Shown: positions 51,656 through 59,940 of the stretch, piece by piece | Numbering within the stretch: position 1 is the stretch's first letter | Layout of the letters: every line of letters begins with the position of its first letter | Origin: JAYOEY01 sp038120295 | GTDB lineage: Bacteria > Pseudomonadota > Alphaproteobacteria > MPNO01 > UBA2964 | Direction of reading: 5' to 3' | DNA length: 64,000 nucleotides | Assembly: GCA_038120295.1 (NCBI GenBank) | Contig: JAYOLL010000001.1 | Span: forward strand, 186,001-250,000 | Program-made: the position numbers and the translations under genes | Notes under the pieces: generated by a model | What the model saw: the letters and a program-made list of their open reading frames with translations, nothing else | Database searches by the model: none | Told to the model about the DNA's origin: nothing

Positions 51656-52438
51656 TTGCGACAAAAACCCACCAAGCCTTCCGGAAGTTCGATCGCCCGG
51701 CCCGCATCGCTTGTCTTCAACCGGTTGCGATCGGCAGTTCCGATCGGGCTGGCTGCAGTTATTTCGGTATTTGTTTTCGTTACAGACGCGCTTGCCGTGC
51801 CGACGACAGTTCCGACTGGCCTGGCGCCCGGTACGCAATACCGGCTCGCCTTTGTGACGAGCACGGTGCGTAATGCGACATCGGCGAATATCTCGGACTA
51901 CAACGCCTTTGTGTCGGCGGCGGCCAACGCCGTATCGGAACTGGCTGCGCTAGGGACAGGATGGACAGCGATAGCGTCTACGACGACGGTAGATGCGCGC
52001 GACAACACGTCCACAAGCCAGGCGCCTGCCGGTCCGAACGGTGTTGCGATATATCTGATGAACGATGTCAAACTGGCCGATCATTACGACGATTTGTGGG
52101 ATGGGACGATCGATAGCGTTCTCGGAATCGATGAAAACGGGAATGCGGTAGGCGGAGACACAAGGGTCTGGACAGGTACGACCTTCTTCGGCACGGCCAC
52201 CGCGACGTCGGCGCTGGGAGTGCCGACAACAGAAGTAACGCATGGACGGACGACTTTTTCTTCCGCTGCATGGGTGACCGGACAGACACTGGCGAAGAGC
52301 AACCAGCTCCATCTCTACGGTATTTCGGACATCCTGACGGTACAGGAAGATGTGGTTCTTTCAGAACCCGGCGCGATGCCTCTGGTCCTCTTCAGCCTGA
52401 TTACGATGGTTATGGTCTCGCGTCAGGCGCGCTTGTAG
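51656..52438 (+). CDS. Secreted protein with variant PEP-CTERM-like sorting signal (protein 3)
   Basis: A 260-residue protein beginning at TTG. Its N-terminus has a signal-like helix (about 30-48, GLAAVISVFVFVTDALA). The body YRLAFVTSTVRNATSANISDYNAF and ...VDARDNTSTSQAPAGPNGVAIYLMND resembles a PEP-CTERM-associated beta domain. It ends in SEPGAMPLVLFSLITMVMVSRQARL: a SEP motif, a hydrophobic helix and an RQAR basic tail. The first residue of the motif is Ser, as in protein 1. It converges on the following VOC gene with a 16-nt overlap. Role: surface or exopolysaccharide-associated, inferred from the signal. Confidence 0.72.
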   Translation: MRQKPTKPSGSSIARPASLVFNRLRSAVPIGLAAVISVFVFVTDALAVPTTVPTGLAPGTQYRLAFVTSTVRNATSANISDYNAFVSAAANAVSELAALGTGWTAIASTTTVDARDNTSTSQAPAGPNGVAIYLMNDVKLADHYDDLWDGTIDSVLGIDENGNAVGGDTRVWTGTTFFGTATATSALGVPTTEVTHGRTTFSSAAWVTGQTLAKSNQLHLYGISDILTVQEDVVLSEPGAMPLVLFSLITMVMVSRQARL

Positions 52439-52794
52439 CCTGAATTGATCTTGATCTCGCACCCGTCCGGGCCGTTGACGATGAACGAGTCGTGACCCGG
52501 CGTCTGGCGGGCGATCGGGGCGGGTTTCAGGCCGTTATCGGCGCATTCCTGCCAGGCGGAGTCGATGTCCTTTACCCTGAAATCGAACTGAAGTGGCGCG
52601 TCGGTGGCGATATTGCTCGCCCCGCCCGTTAGCTGCAGGCGCGTTTTGTCGGAAAACTCCATCACGGCGAAATTATCCCTGTCCACGTCCTGTCGTGCGC
52701 CGAGAGCTTCGAAAAATGCGATGGCGCCGGGGAGGTCGGTAACTGACAGTCGCAAATGACCGAGCGAAAGGGACAGGGGGGGCTGAGATGCCAT
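52423..52794 (-). CDS. VOC-family protein
   Basis: A 123-residue small VOC domain protein: LGHLRLSVTDLPGAIAFFEALGARQD, then DFRVKDIDSAWQECADNGLKPA and DSFIVNGPDGCEIKINSG. The ligand pattern is weaker than in the 12059 and 20172 paralogues: the first histidine is in GHLRLSV and the final Glu is in GCEIKIN. It may be a bleomycin-resistance or glyoxalase-like protein. Substrate unknown. Confidence 0.7.
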   Translation of the reverse strand: MASQPPLSLSLGHLRLSVTDLPGAIAFFEALGARQDVDRDNFAVMEFSDKTRLQLTGGASNIATDAPLQFDFRVKDIDSAWQECADNGLKPAPIARQTPGHDSFIVNGPDGCEIKINSGYKRA

Positions 52795-53041
52795 GGCTCG
52801 TTTCCGTCTTTGGCTTCAGGTTGCTGCTAATCCGGTCGGGGAATATTAGCGGGGAACACAGGCGTAGCAAACTCCGCTCCGTATACTCCCAGGGTTTGTC
52901 GAGGGGCACGCCTGTCGTCCAATTTACCTAAAATTCGAACAAACGCCGGATGCCGCTTAGTATTTTGTTAACAGGGCAAACCAATAATTTCCCATGACGT
53001 TACCAGAGTCGGTCGAGTGCCGATACGAAGCGGAGGGAACT

Positions 53042-53218
53042 ATGTCGAGACATCTGACGTTCGAACATCATGCCGATCTCGCGGGCTGGACCGCTGAGCA
53101 TGCCGGCCAGTCCAATATCGATATGCAGTGGTCCGGCGCTATCAGGGCCATCTGCTTCATCGGCTCCTGTTTTGCTTCCTGGGGGGGCGTTATCGCGGCG
53201 TTGTACGCGATCTTCTGA
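53042..53218 (+). CDS. Small hypothetical membrane protein
   Basis: A 58-residue protein starting MSRHLTFEHHADLAGWTAEHAGQ, after a GCGGAGGGAAC ribosome site. The C-terminus (about 38-58, AICFIGSCFASWGGVIAALYAIF) is one hydrophobic helix. The good ribosome-binding site and compact length suggest a real microprotein. The preceding gap (52795-53041) is AT-rich and holds the promoter of this gene. Function unknown. Confidence 0.6.
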   Translation: MSRHLTFEHHADLAGWTAEHAGQSNIDMQWSGAIRAICFIGSCFASWGGVIAALYAIF

Positions 53219-53303
53219 TCGGGCGGCTTACGCGGGCCGGGCACCGTCACAGCAAGGTTTGCATACAGCGACCGGTTTTCCAGGAACACGCAGAATTCGG
53301 GCG

Positions 53304-53453
53304 TCAGAATCCCGGCAGGAGGTAGCCTTCGTCCATCGGAGGCTTCGTCCAGATCGCCATTTCGTTTCCGGTCGGCATGAAGCCACTGAAAAGACCTGGT
53401 CCGAGGCTCGGAATGTTTCCACCCGGGTTCTTGCCTGTTGCGCGAGCGCTGCC
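53304..53453 (-). other. Start-less minus-strand open frame in the 53219-53497 gap
   Basis: An open frame from 53453 down to a TGA at 53304-53306 reads a non-random tail that includes NPGGNIPSLGPGLFSGFMPT and MAIWTKPPMDEGYLLPGF. An ATG at 53378 would give only 24 residues. No ribosome site or family match was found. It may be the end of a decayed gene, or chance coding. Otherwise the 279-bp gap shows no gene. Confidence 0.25.
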
Positions 53454-53497
53454 TTATCCTGTTTCGCGTTTGCGAAACTGAAAAATCCGTACCCGTC

Positions 53498-54352
53498 ATG
53501 TCTGCGACCGCGGCACGATTCGTTAAGTCGTTTGAAATCGAACCGATCGGTCCGACGATCGGCGCGGAAATCCACAACCTCGACCTGACGCAGAATCTGG
53601 GCGAGGAGACCTTCGCGGCGCTTGAGGCATCGCTTATCGAGCACAAGGTCGTCTATCTGCGTGACCAGTTCCTGACCACCGAACAGCATGTCGCGCTCGG
53701 CAAGCGGTTCGGCGAGCTCGAAGTCCACCCGTTCCGGCCCGAAGGCGCGTTTCCGGAAATCATGGTGCTCGACAATCACAAGGACAATCCGGTGCTGTCG
53801 ACCGATGTCTGGCATTCGGACACGACCTTCCGCGAATGCCCGACGCGTTATTCGATCCTGCGCTGCCTGGAGATGCCGGCGGTCGGCGGCGATACGCTGT
53901 GGGCCGACATGTGCGCCGCCTATGACGGGCTGAGCGAGACGATGAAAGCCTTTATCGACGGGCTGGAAGCGGTCCACGATTTCAAGAATTTCCGCGCGCT
54001 GTTCACCAAATCCGAGGAGGATCAGGCGAAGCTGAACCGGATGGAAGAGCTTTACCCAAACCCGACCCATCCTGTTGTACGCACCCATCCGGTGACAGGC
54101 CGTAAGGTGATTTACGTTAATCCGCAGTTCACGCTCCATATCAAGGGTATGAATCCGGATGAAAGCCGCGCGCTGCTGGACCTTCTGTACGAGCAGGCGC
54201 ATGTGCCGGAATACCAGTTCCGGCTGCGCTGGAAGGCGGGCACCATCGTGATGTGGGACAACGCCTCGACCCAGCATTACGCCGCCAACGACTACTATCC
54301 CAATCGCCGCCACATGGAACGCGTGGCGGTGATCGGCGACAGGCCATACTGA
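53498..54352 (+). CDS. TauD/TfdA-family Fe(II)/2-oxoglutarate dioxygenase (copy 3)
   Basis: A 284-residue dioxygenase starting MSATAARFVKSFEIEPIGPTIGAEIHNLDL. The iron site is HSD in TDVWHSDTTFRECP (about His106 and Asp108), and the distal His in STQHYAANDYYPNRRHMERVAV, followed by an arginine for 2-oxoglutarate. The MEELYPNPTHPVVRTHPVTGRKVIYVNPQF stretch is typical of taurine/2,4-D dioxygenases. It is transcribed toward, and 12 nt from, the dehydroshikimate dehydratase-like gene on the other strand. Confidence 0.92.
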   Translation: MSATAARFVKSFEIEPIGPTIGAEIHNLDLTQNLGEETFAALEASLIEHKVVYLRDQFLTTEQHVALGKRFGELEVHPFRPEGAFPEIMVLDNHKDNPVLSTDVWHSDTTFRECPTRYSILRCLEMPAVGGDTLWADMCAAYDGLSETMKAFIDGLEAVHDFKNFRALFTKSEEDQAKLNRMEELYPNPTHPVVRTHPVTGRKVIYVNPQFTLHIKGMNPDESRALLDLLYEQAHVPEYQFRLRWKAGTIVMWDNASTQHYAANDYYPNRRHMERVAVIGDRPY

Positions 54353-54364
54353 CCGTTTTCCCGT

Positions 54365-56263
54365 TTACGTCGCCGCAGCTTTTTTTGCCCCCGCCTCCCG
54401 CCCCTGGGCCGCCCGCCGCTGGGCTGCAAGCCGGTAGGGTGCATTCGGCGCGCCGAATCCGCGATAACCGTTCTCGCGCTGCACGAATTCGAAGAAGAAC
54501 CCGTTGCCAATCGTCCTGCTGAAAAGCTGGTAGAACGGACCGTTGTCGTCCTCATCGTAAAGAATGTTGTTTGACTGGAGCCGTTGAAGATGGTCCGGGG
54601 CGAGATCGAAACGGGCCAGAACGTCGTCATAGTAATTCTGGGGCAGGTCGAGCACGTCGAAATTTTCCCGGCGCAGCCGGTCCGCAAGCGCGAAGATATC
54701 GCTGGTGGCCAGCGCAAGATGCTGCACCGCTGCGCCCCGGACGGACGAAATGAAAAGGTTGGCGCGCGTGTGGGGGGCGTCGCTGCCGTTAAGGGTGATC
54801 TGCAGCTTCCTGTTTGCGCTGCCGATCACCTGGCTCTTGATGATGCCGTCCGGATCGACCACGTCGAACTGCGGCGACTTTCGCGTCGCGAAGATGGTTG
54901 TGTAGAACAGCGCCCAGCTCATCATCTCGTCATAGGTCATGGTCTGGGCGATATGGTCGATATGGGACAGGCAGGCAGCATCGTCCGACGTCTCTCCGGT
55001 CGGTGCGAAATCCTGTTCCCACACTTCGTCGGGACGGTCGATCAGCCGGATGACGCTGTGTCCGACACCCTTGATCGTGGGAATTTTCGCTTCACTGGCG
55101 GCGATCTCCTGGTCGAAGTTTTCGGCCCGCAACGCGATGGCCCGTCGATGCGCGGCCGCGGCATCCGGCACCACCAGCGCGATATCCGTTACCGTGGTGC
55201 CGTGTTCCGAAACCGCGTCGTTTGCGTAACCCGCCGGCTCGGTATCGAGCAGAAAATTCAGACTGCCTTGCTGCCAGCGAGTCACAGCCTTCGATTTGTG
55301 ACGCCCCGTGTTTCGAAAACCGAGCTGGCGAAAGAGCCCTTCGAAAAACGCCTTATCCCCCGGCTTTGTTGCGAACTCGATAAAGCCGATCTCGGCGATT
55401 TCGGGCTTGGCGGGCAGAGGTTTGAGATCGTTACGGGCGCCGAACGGCTCGCGCCCGACCTCGTCCATCAAATGGAGGATCGAGCGCAGCCCGTCCTTCG
55501 CCACCATGTCGGCGTATCCGCGCCGGAACTGGTCATTGAAAATTTCGAGGCTGATCGGTCCCGCATAGCCGGTTGCCTGCACCGCGCCCATGAATCCTGT
55601 GACGTCGAGATCGCCCTCGCCCGGCATGTTGCGAAAATGGCGCGACCAGTAAAGCAGATCCATTTCGATGCCCGGGGCATCGGCCAGCTGGACGAAGAAA
55701 ATCTTGTCGCCCGGGATGATGCGGATGCTTTCCGGATCGATCCCGCGGGCGAGGGTGTGAAAACTGTCGAGGATCAGCCCGATATTGTCGTGATCGGCGC
55801 GGCGGACGACTTCCCAGGCATCCCGGTGGTCGTTGATGTTCTTTCCCCAGGCCAGCGCCTCGAACCCGACGCGCACACCGAACTTCTTCGCGATGTCGCC
55901 GAGCTGGGCGAAATCCTCCGCGCACTGGCCGATTCCTCCCAGACTTTGCGGGTGCACCGACGAGCAGATCAGCATGAGATCCGTGCCGAGCTGATTCATC
56001 AGATCGAACTTGCGTTCGGCGCGCCTGAACGTCCGGTCCCGCAACGGGCCGTCCGGCAACCCTTCGAAGTCGCGGAACGGCTGGAAAAGCATGATCTCCA
56101 AGCCGTGATCCGAGACCATTTTCCGGACATCCGTAGGGCTGAAATCGAAGCTGATGAAGTCCTGTTCGAAAATCTCTATGCCATCGAACCCGGCTTTGGC
56201 GATGGCGTCGAGCTTCTCCGCGAAATCTCCAGACAGCGAAACCGTGGCGATGCCCGTTTTCAT
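54365..56263 (-). CDS. 3-dehydroshikimate dehydratase-like bifunctional protein (AP-endonuclease-2 fold + HPPD-like VOC)
   Basis: A 632-residue fusion matching the QuiC1-type enzyme in length (about 635). The N-terminal half (about 1-275) is a TIM-barrel sugar isomerase-like domain, starting MKTGIATVSLSGDFAEKLDAIAKAGFDGIEIFEQDF. The C-terminal half (about 290-620) is two VOC modules of 4-hydroxyphenylpyruvate-dioxygenase type, with the motif FFEFVQRENGYRGFGAPNAPY. In Pseudomonas such fusions convert 3-dehydroshikimate to protocatechuate. An aldolase gene lies 21 nt upstream on the same strand. The exact activity is inferred. Confidence 0.88.
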   Translation of the reverse strand: MKTGIATVSLSGDFAEKLDAIAKAGFDGIEIFEQDFISFDFSPTDVRKMVSDHGLEIMLFQPFRDFEGLPDGPLRDRTFRRAERKFDLMNQLGTDLMLICSSVHPQSLGGIGQCAEDFAQLGDIAKKFGVRVGFEALAWGKNINDHRDAWEVVRRADHDNIGLILDSFHTLARGIDPESIRIIPGDKIFFVQLADAPGIEMDLLYWSRHFRNMPGEGDLDVTGFMGAVQATGYAGPISLEIFNDQFRRGYADMVAKDGLRSILHLMDEVGREPFGARNDLKPLPAKPEIAEIGFIEFATKPGDKAFFEGLFRQLGFRNTGRHKSKAVTRWQQGSLNFLLDTEPAGYANDAVSEHGTTVTDIALVVPDAAAAHRRAIALRAENFDQEIAASEAKIPTIKGVGHSVIRLIDRPDEVWEQDFAPTGETSDDAACLSHIDHIAQTMTYDEMMSWALFYTTIFATRKSPQFDVVDPDGIIKSQVIGSANRKLQITLNGSDAPHTRANLFISSVRGAAVQHLALATSDIFALADRLRRENFDVLDLPQNYYDDVLARFDLAPDHLQRLQSNNILYDEDDNGPFYQLFSRTIGNGFFFEFVQRENGYRGFGAPNAPYRLAAQRRAAQGREAGAKKAAAT

Positions 56264-56284
56264 TTTGCGCTCCTGACTGCCGCC

Positions 56285-57064
56285 CTAACCGCCGACCGGT
56301 ACGCGTTCGGCTGCAAACGCAGGGTCCCCGGCTGCTTCGGCGCGGGCGAGTTTTCGGCAATAGTAGCGCCACAGCGTCGCGCCGCCGATGATGGCGGGGT
56401 CGAGCGATGCGCCGGTGGCCAGCTTTTCGATCAGTTCATCTTCCTCCGGACATGAATAGGACAGGCCGGACGCATTGATCGCCAGCGCTTCGCGGCACAT
56501 TTTCTCGAGCGCTATGCCCACCAGCACCGGATCGCAGATTTCTACCCCGCAGGTGACGATCCCGTGATTGCGCAGCAGGATCGCGGTTCCGGCGCCCATC
56601 GCCCTGGTCATCGAGTCCGCGGCTTCGACGGTATTGATCAGGTCGGCAGGCCCATCCCAGCGCGGCGGGCGCACCGGCTGCGTGGTGCTCCGCGGCACCA
56701 CGGTGCGCAGCGGCTCCTCCGACGCCGAATAGACCGAGGCGTAGAACGGGTGCGTATGGGCCGTGACATTGATCTCGGGCCGCTGCTTCATGATCTCGGT
56801 GTGGATCGGCCACTCGTTGTGCGATCGACCGTCACCGCCGATCAGCTTTCCATCCCAGTCGAGCAGGACGAAATCCCGAGCGTCGAACACCTCGCCCAGG
56901 GCGATACCGGCGCGCTTCATCCAGATGCCGCGACCGTCAGGGTCGCGCAGCGCCATATGCCCGACGACGCGGTCGCCATGGCCCTCGAGTTCGAACACCC
57001 GGCAGGCCCGCGCCAGCTCGTCGAGATCGGCACGCAGGCTGTTGCTCATTTGCTCCATAAGCAT
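56285..57064 (-). CDS. Class II aldolase/adducin family protein
   Basis: A 259-residue protein with the metal-binding HTHPFYASVYSASEEPL motif near residue 104 and a third histidine in LLRNHGIVTCGVEI near 168. The N-terminal ACRVFELEGHGDRVVGHMALRDPDGRGIWMKRAGIALGEV matches fuculose-aldolase/adducin-type proteins. It could be an aldolase or decarboxylase for a hydroxy acid. It precedes the dehydroshikimate dehydratase-like gene by 21 nt and diverges from the sulfatase gene. Confidence 0.88.
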   Translation of the reverse strand: MLMEQMSNSLRADLDELARACRVFELEGHGDRVVGHMALRDPDGRGIWMKRAGIALGEVFDARDFVLLDWDGKLIGGDGRSHNEWPIHTEIMKQRPEINVTAHTHPFYASVYSASEEPLRTVVPRSTTQPVRPPRWDGPADLINTVEAADSMTRAMGAGTAILLRNHGIVTCGVEICDPVLVGIALEKMCREALAINASGLSYSCPEEDELIEKLATGASLDPAIIGGATLWRYYCRKLARAEAAGDPAFAAERVPVGG

Positions 57065-57145
57065 CTCCTGTTCATCTCTTCCATTTTGCTATGTCCGGGG
57101 CACGGGGGCTGTCCAGAGAGAGCCTGTCATCGTACCTTATCCAGC

Positions 57146-58711
57146 ATGCGAGGTCGCCCGAATATTGTCCTGATCGTCACCGATCAGCATCGTGCCGATC
57201 ATCTGGGATGCTATGGCAATCCGGTGGTGCGAACGCCCAATATCGACAGCATCGCGGCGGACGGGACGCGGTTCGAGCGGTTTTATGTGGCGAGCCCCGT
57301 CTGCATGCCGAACCGGGCGTCGCTGATGACGGGCCGCATGCCGTCGCTGCACGGGGTGCGCCATAACGGGATCGCTCTGTCGGCGGAGCACGTGACCTTC
57401 GTTGAACTGCTGGCTGCCGCCGGATACCGCACCGGGCTTATCGGCAAGTCTCACCTGCAGAACTTCACCGGAGCGCCGCCGACGCGGGATTTTCCTGAAA
57501 TTGAAGGGCTGGAGGCGCCGCCCGCCGATCTTCGGGAAGCGGACCGCCGGCACCGGCAGGGCGCGTTCTACGATATCGAGAACCAGACGCTATGGGACGA
57601 TCCGGAACACGGCGTTTCCTTGCCGTTCTACGGGTTCCAGCACGCGCGGATATGCACAGGTCATGGCGATCTGGTGGGTGCCGACTATCTGCGCTGGCTG
57701 AAGGAAAAGGGCGGCGATGCGGACGCGCTGGTCGGCGAAGGGAACGCGCTGCCGGATCAGCGCCGCGTCGGTCCGCAGGTCTGGCGCACCGCCGTTCCGG
57801 AAGAGCTCTACCCGACGCGCTATGTCGAGGAGCTTTCCATCGAGTTTCTCGAACAGGCGGCCGGGACGGGTGATCCGTTTTTCGCCCAGATTTCCTTCCC
57901 GGATCCACACCATCCGTTCACGCCCCCCGGCCGTTACTGGGAAATGTACGACCCTGACGAAATCGATCTCCCGTCCTCGTTCGGCAAGGGCGATCTCCGC
58001 GCGCTGCAATATCTCTGGCAGGCGCGCGAGGCCGGTACGGCGGTCCGCACCTCGGCGACAGTGCCATTTGCCGTCTCCGAGGAAGAAGCCCGCGTTCTGA
58101 TCGCGCTGACCTACGGCATGATCACGATGGTCGATGATGCGGTGGGGAATATTCTTTCGACGCTCGACAGGCTGAACATCGCTGACGACACGGTGGTGAT
58201 GTTTACAAGCGACCACGGCGACTTCATGGGCGACCACGGCATCATGCTGAAATACCTGCTTCACTATCAGGGGCTGATCAGGGTCCCGTTTGTCTGCCGT
58301 GTGCCGGGACAGGCGGGGGATGTCAGGGCCGGACTCGGCCAGACCATCGATATCGGCGCGACGGCGCTCGGGCTCGCCGGTCTGCAGCCTTTCAACGGCA
58401 TGCAGGGACGCGACCTGCTGTCGACAGAAGCGCCCAAAGAGTTGCTGGTTGAGGAAGATTCCATCATCCGCATGTTCGGCGACGATCCGGGGGACCGCGT
58501 TCGCACGCTGGTAACTGACCGCTGGCGCCTGTCCTGCCACCAGGAAGCGGGCTGGTGGGAGCTGTACGATCTGGAGAACGATCCGGATGAGATCGAGAAT
58601 TTGTGGGGCTCGGACGACTATCGGGATATCGCCGACGATCTTATGCAGAAACTGATCGTAAAGATGATCGATCTGCAGGACCGCAGCCCCCTGCCGAGCG
58701 GGCGCGCCTGA
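57146..58711 (+). CDS. Sulfatase family protein (CxPxR type)
   Basis: A 521-residue alkaline-phosphatase-superfamily enzyme. The metal-binding start is IVLIVTDQHRADHLGCYG. The formylglycine consensus is CMPNRASLMTG (Cys53), which keeps the C-x-P-x-R core but has Asn instead of Ser/Ala. Variants like this are typical of phosphonate monoester hydrolase and choline-sulfatase-like members. The second metal site is MFTSDHGDFMGDHG. It needs a formylglycine-generating enzyme elsewhere. The stop overlaps the MFS transporter start by one base. Confidence 0.88.
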   Translation: MRGRPNIVLIVTDQHRADHLGCYGNPVVRTPNIDSIAADGTRFERFYVASPVCMPNRASLMTGRMPSLHGVRHNGIALSAEHVTFVELLAAAGYRTGLIGKSHLQNFTGAPPTRDFPEIEGLEAPPADLREADRRHRQGAFYDIENQTLWDDPEHGVSLPFYGFQHARICTGHGDLVGADYLRWLKEKGGDADALVGEGNALPDQRRVGPQVWRTAVPEELYPTRYVEELSIEFLEQAAGTGDPFFAQISFPDPHHPFTPPGRYWEMYDPDEIDLPSSFGKGDLRALQYLWQAREAGTAVRTSATVPFAVSEEEARVLIALTYGMITMVDDAVGNILSTLDRLNIADDTVVMFTSDHGDFMGDHGIMLKYLLHYQGLIRVPFVCRVPGQAGDVRAGLGQTIDIGATALGLAGLQPFNGMQGRDLLSTEAPKELLVEEDSIIRMFGDDPGDRVRTLVTDRWRLSCHQEAGWWELYDLENDPDEIENLWGSDDYRDIADDLMQKLIVKMIDLQDRSPLPSGRA

Positions 58712-59940
58712 TGACCTCGGTTTCCGCCAGCACGGCCCATACGGTCAGGGTTCTCGGGTTCATTGGCTCAGCGCATTTCATGAGCCATGTGTTCAACCTG
58801 GCGCTCCCGCCGCTGTTTCCTCTGCTGGTGCAGGATACCAGCCTCAGCTACACCGAACTCGGCTTCGTGATGACCGCATATGCGCTGGCTGGCGCCCTGT
58901 TTACGACCCCGATGGGGTTCCTGGTCGACAGATGGGGTGGGCGGACGGTTCTGACGCTGGGGCTCGCGCTGCAATCGGGAGCGATCCTGGCGGTAGGGTT
59001 TGTCAGCTCCTTCTGGGCGATGCTGGCGCTGTTCGTCCTCGCGGGCGTGGCGTATTCGGTCTATCACCCGAGCGACTACGCCATTCTGTTGGCCTCCATC
59101 GCCAGGGAACGGCTGGGGCGCGCGTTCAGCTTTCACGCATTTTCCGGCAATACCGGGTCTGCCGCGACGCCGCCGGTGATGGTCGGGATTGCCGCGCTGT
59201 GGGACTGGCGAGTCGCGATGATCGCGGTCGGAATTTTTGGGCTGTGCCTGGCGGCTCTGATTCTGCTTCAGGGAGATTCTCTTTCGGACGGGGCGGACGA
59301 GCCGCGCAAAAAGAAAAAAGAGGAGGGCGCCGGTGGAGGCTTCAGACAGGATTTCCGCGTTCTGCTCTATCCGCCGATCTTGTTGTGCTTCCTGTTTTAC
59401 GTGATCTCAAGCATCGGGTTCGGCGGGTTCCGGGCGTTCAGCGTGGCCGGAATCGTCGAGCTCTACGGCACGCCGCTGGCGGCCGCGAGTGGGGCGCTGA
59501 CCGGATTCCTGGTCGGGTCGTCGGCGGGCATTCTTGCCGGGGGCTGGGTCGCTGACCGGTTCGGCGCAAAGATGATTACGGCGGCGGCTGGATTCCTCAC
59601 CGCGGCCGCGCTGATCGCGTTTACCGGCACGGTTTCCATGCCGATGGTCCTGATGGTCGCGGTGCTGAGCGCCGCTGGCTTCATGCGCGGAATGGTGCAG
59701 TCGACCCGCGATCTGTTTGTGCTCTCCGTTACTCCTGCGGGCAGCACGGGCAAGGTCTTCGGTTTCGTCAATAACGGCGCCCTTGTCGGCGCGGCAATCA
59801 TGCCGCTGGTGTTCGGGCTGGCGCTCGATAACGGCAACCCGCAGGGCGTGTTCTACCTGACTGCGGGATTTATGACGCTGGCGCTCTGCACGTTTTTCGG
59901 GGTGAAGCAGCTCGCGGCGAACCGGGGCGAAGGCAGCTGA
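58711..59940 (+). CDS. MFS transporter
   Basis: A 409-residue major-facilitator protein with about twelve hydrophobic helices. The loop motif GFLVDRWGGRTVLTLG near residue 68 is the MFS signature. A hydrophilic central linker, DGADEPRKKKKEEGAGGG (about 194-212), divides the two six-helix halves. The ATG overlaps the sulfatase stop (TGATG), so the pair is translationally coupled; the transporter may import the sulfate or phosphonate ester or export the product. It converges end to end with the GST gene. Confidence 0.9.
   Translation: MTSVSASTAHTVRVLGFIGSAHFMSHVFNLALPPLFPLLVQDTSLSYTELGFVMTAYALAGALFTTPMGFLVDRWGGRTVLTLGLALQSGAILAVGFVSSFWAMLALFVLAGVAYSVYHPSDYAILLASIARERLGRAFSFHAFSGNTGSAATPPVMVGIAALWDWRVAMIAVGIFGLCLAALILLQGDSLSDGADEPRKKKKEEGAGGGFRQDFRVLLYPPILLCFLFYVISSIGFGGFRAFSVAGIVELYGTPLAAASGALTGFLVGSSAGILAGGWVADRFGAKMITAAAGFLTAAALIAFTGTVSMPMVLMVAVLSAAGFMRGMVQSTRDLFVLSVTPAGSTGKVFGFVNNGALVGAAIMPLVFGLALDNGNPQGVFYLTAGFMTLALCTFFGVKQLAANRGEGS

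Noticed and set aside
54584..56455. A 623-codon plus-strand open frame
   Set aside because: It is the antisense shadow of the QuiC-like fusion gene.
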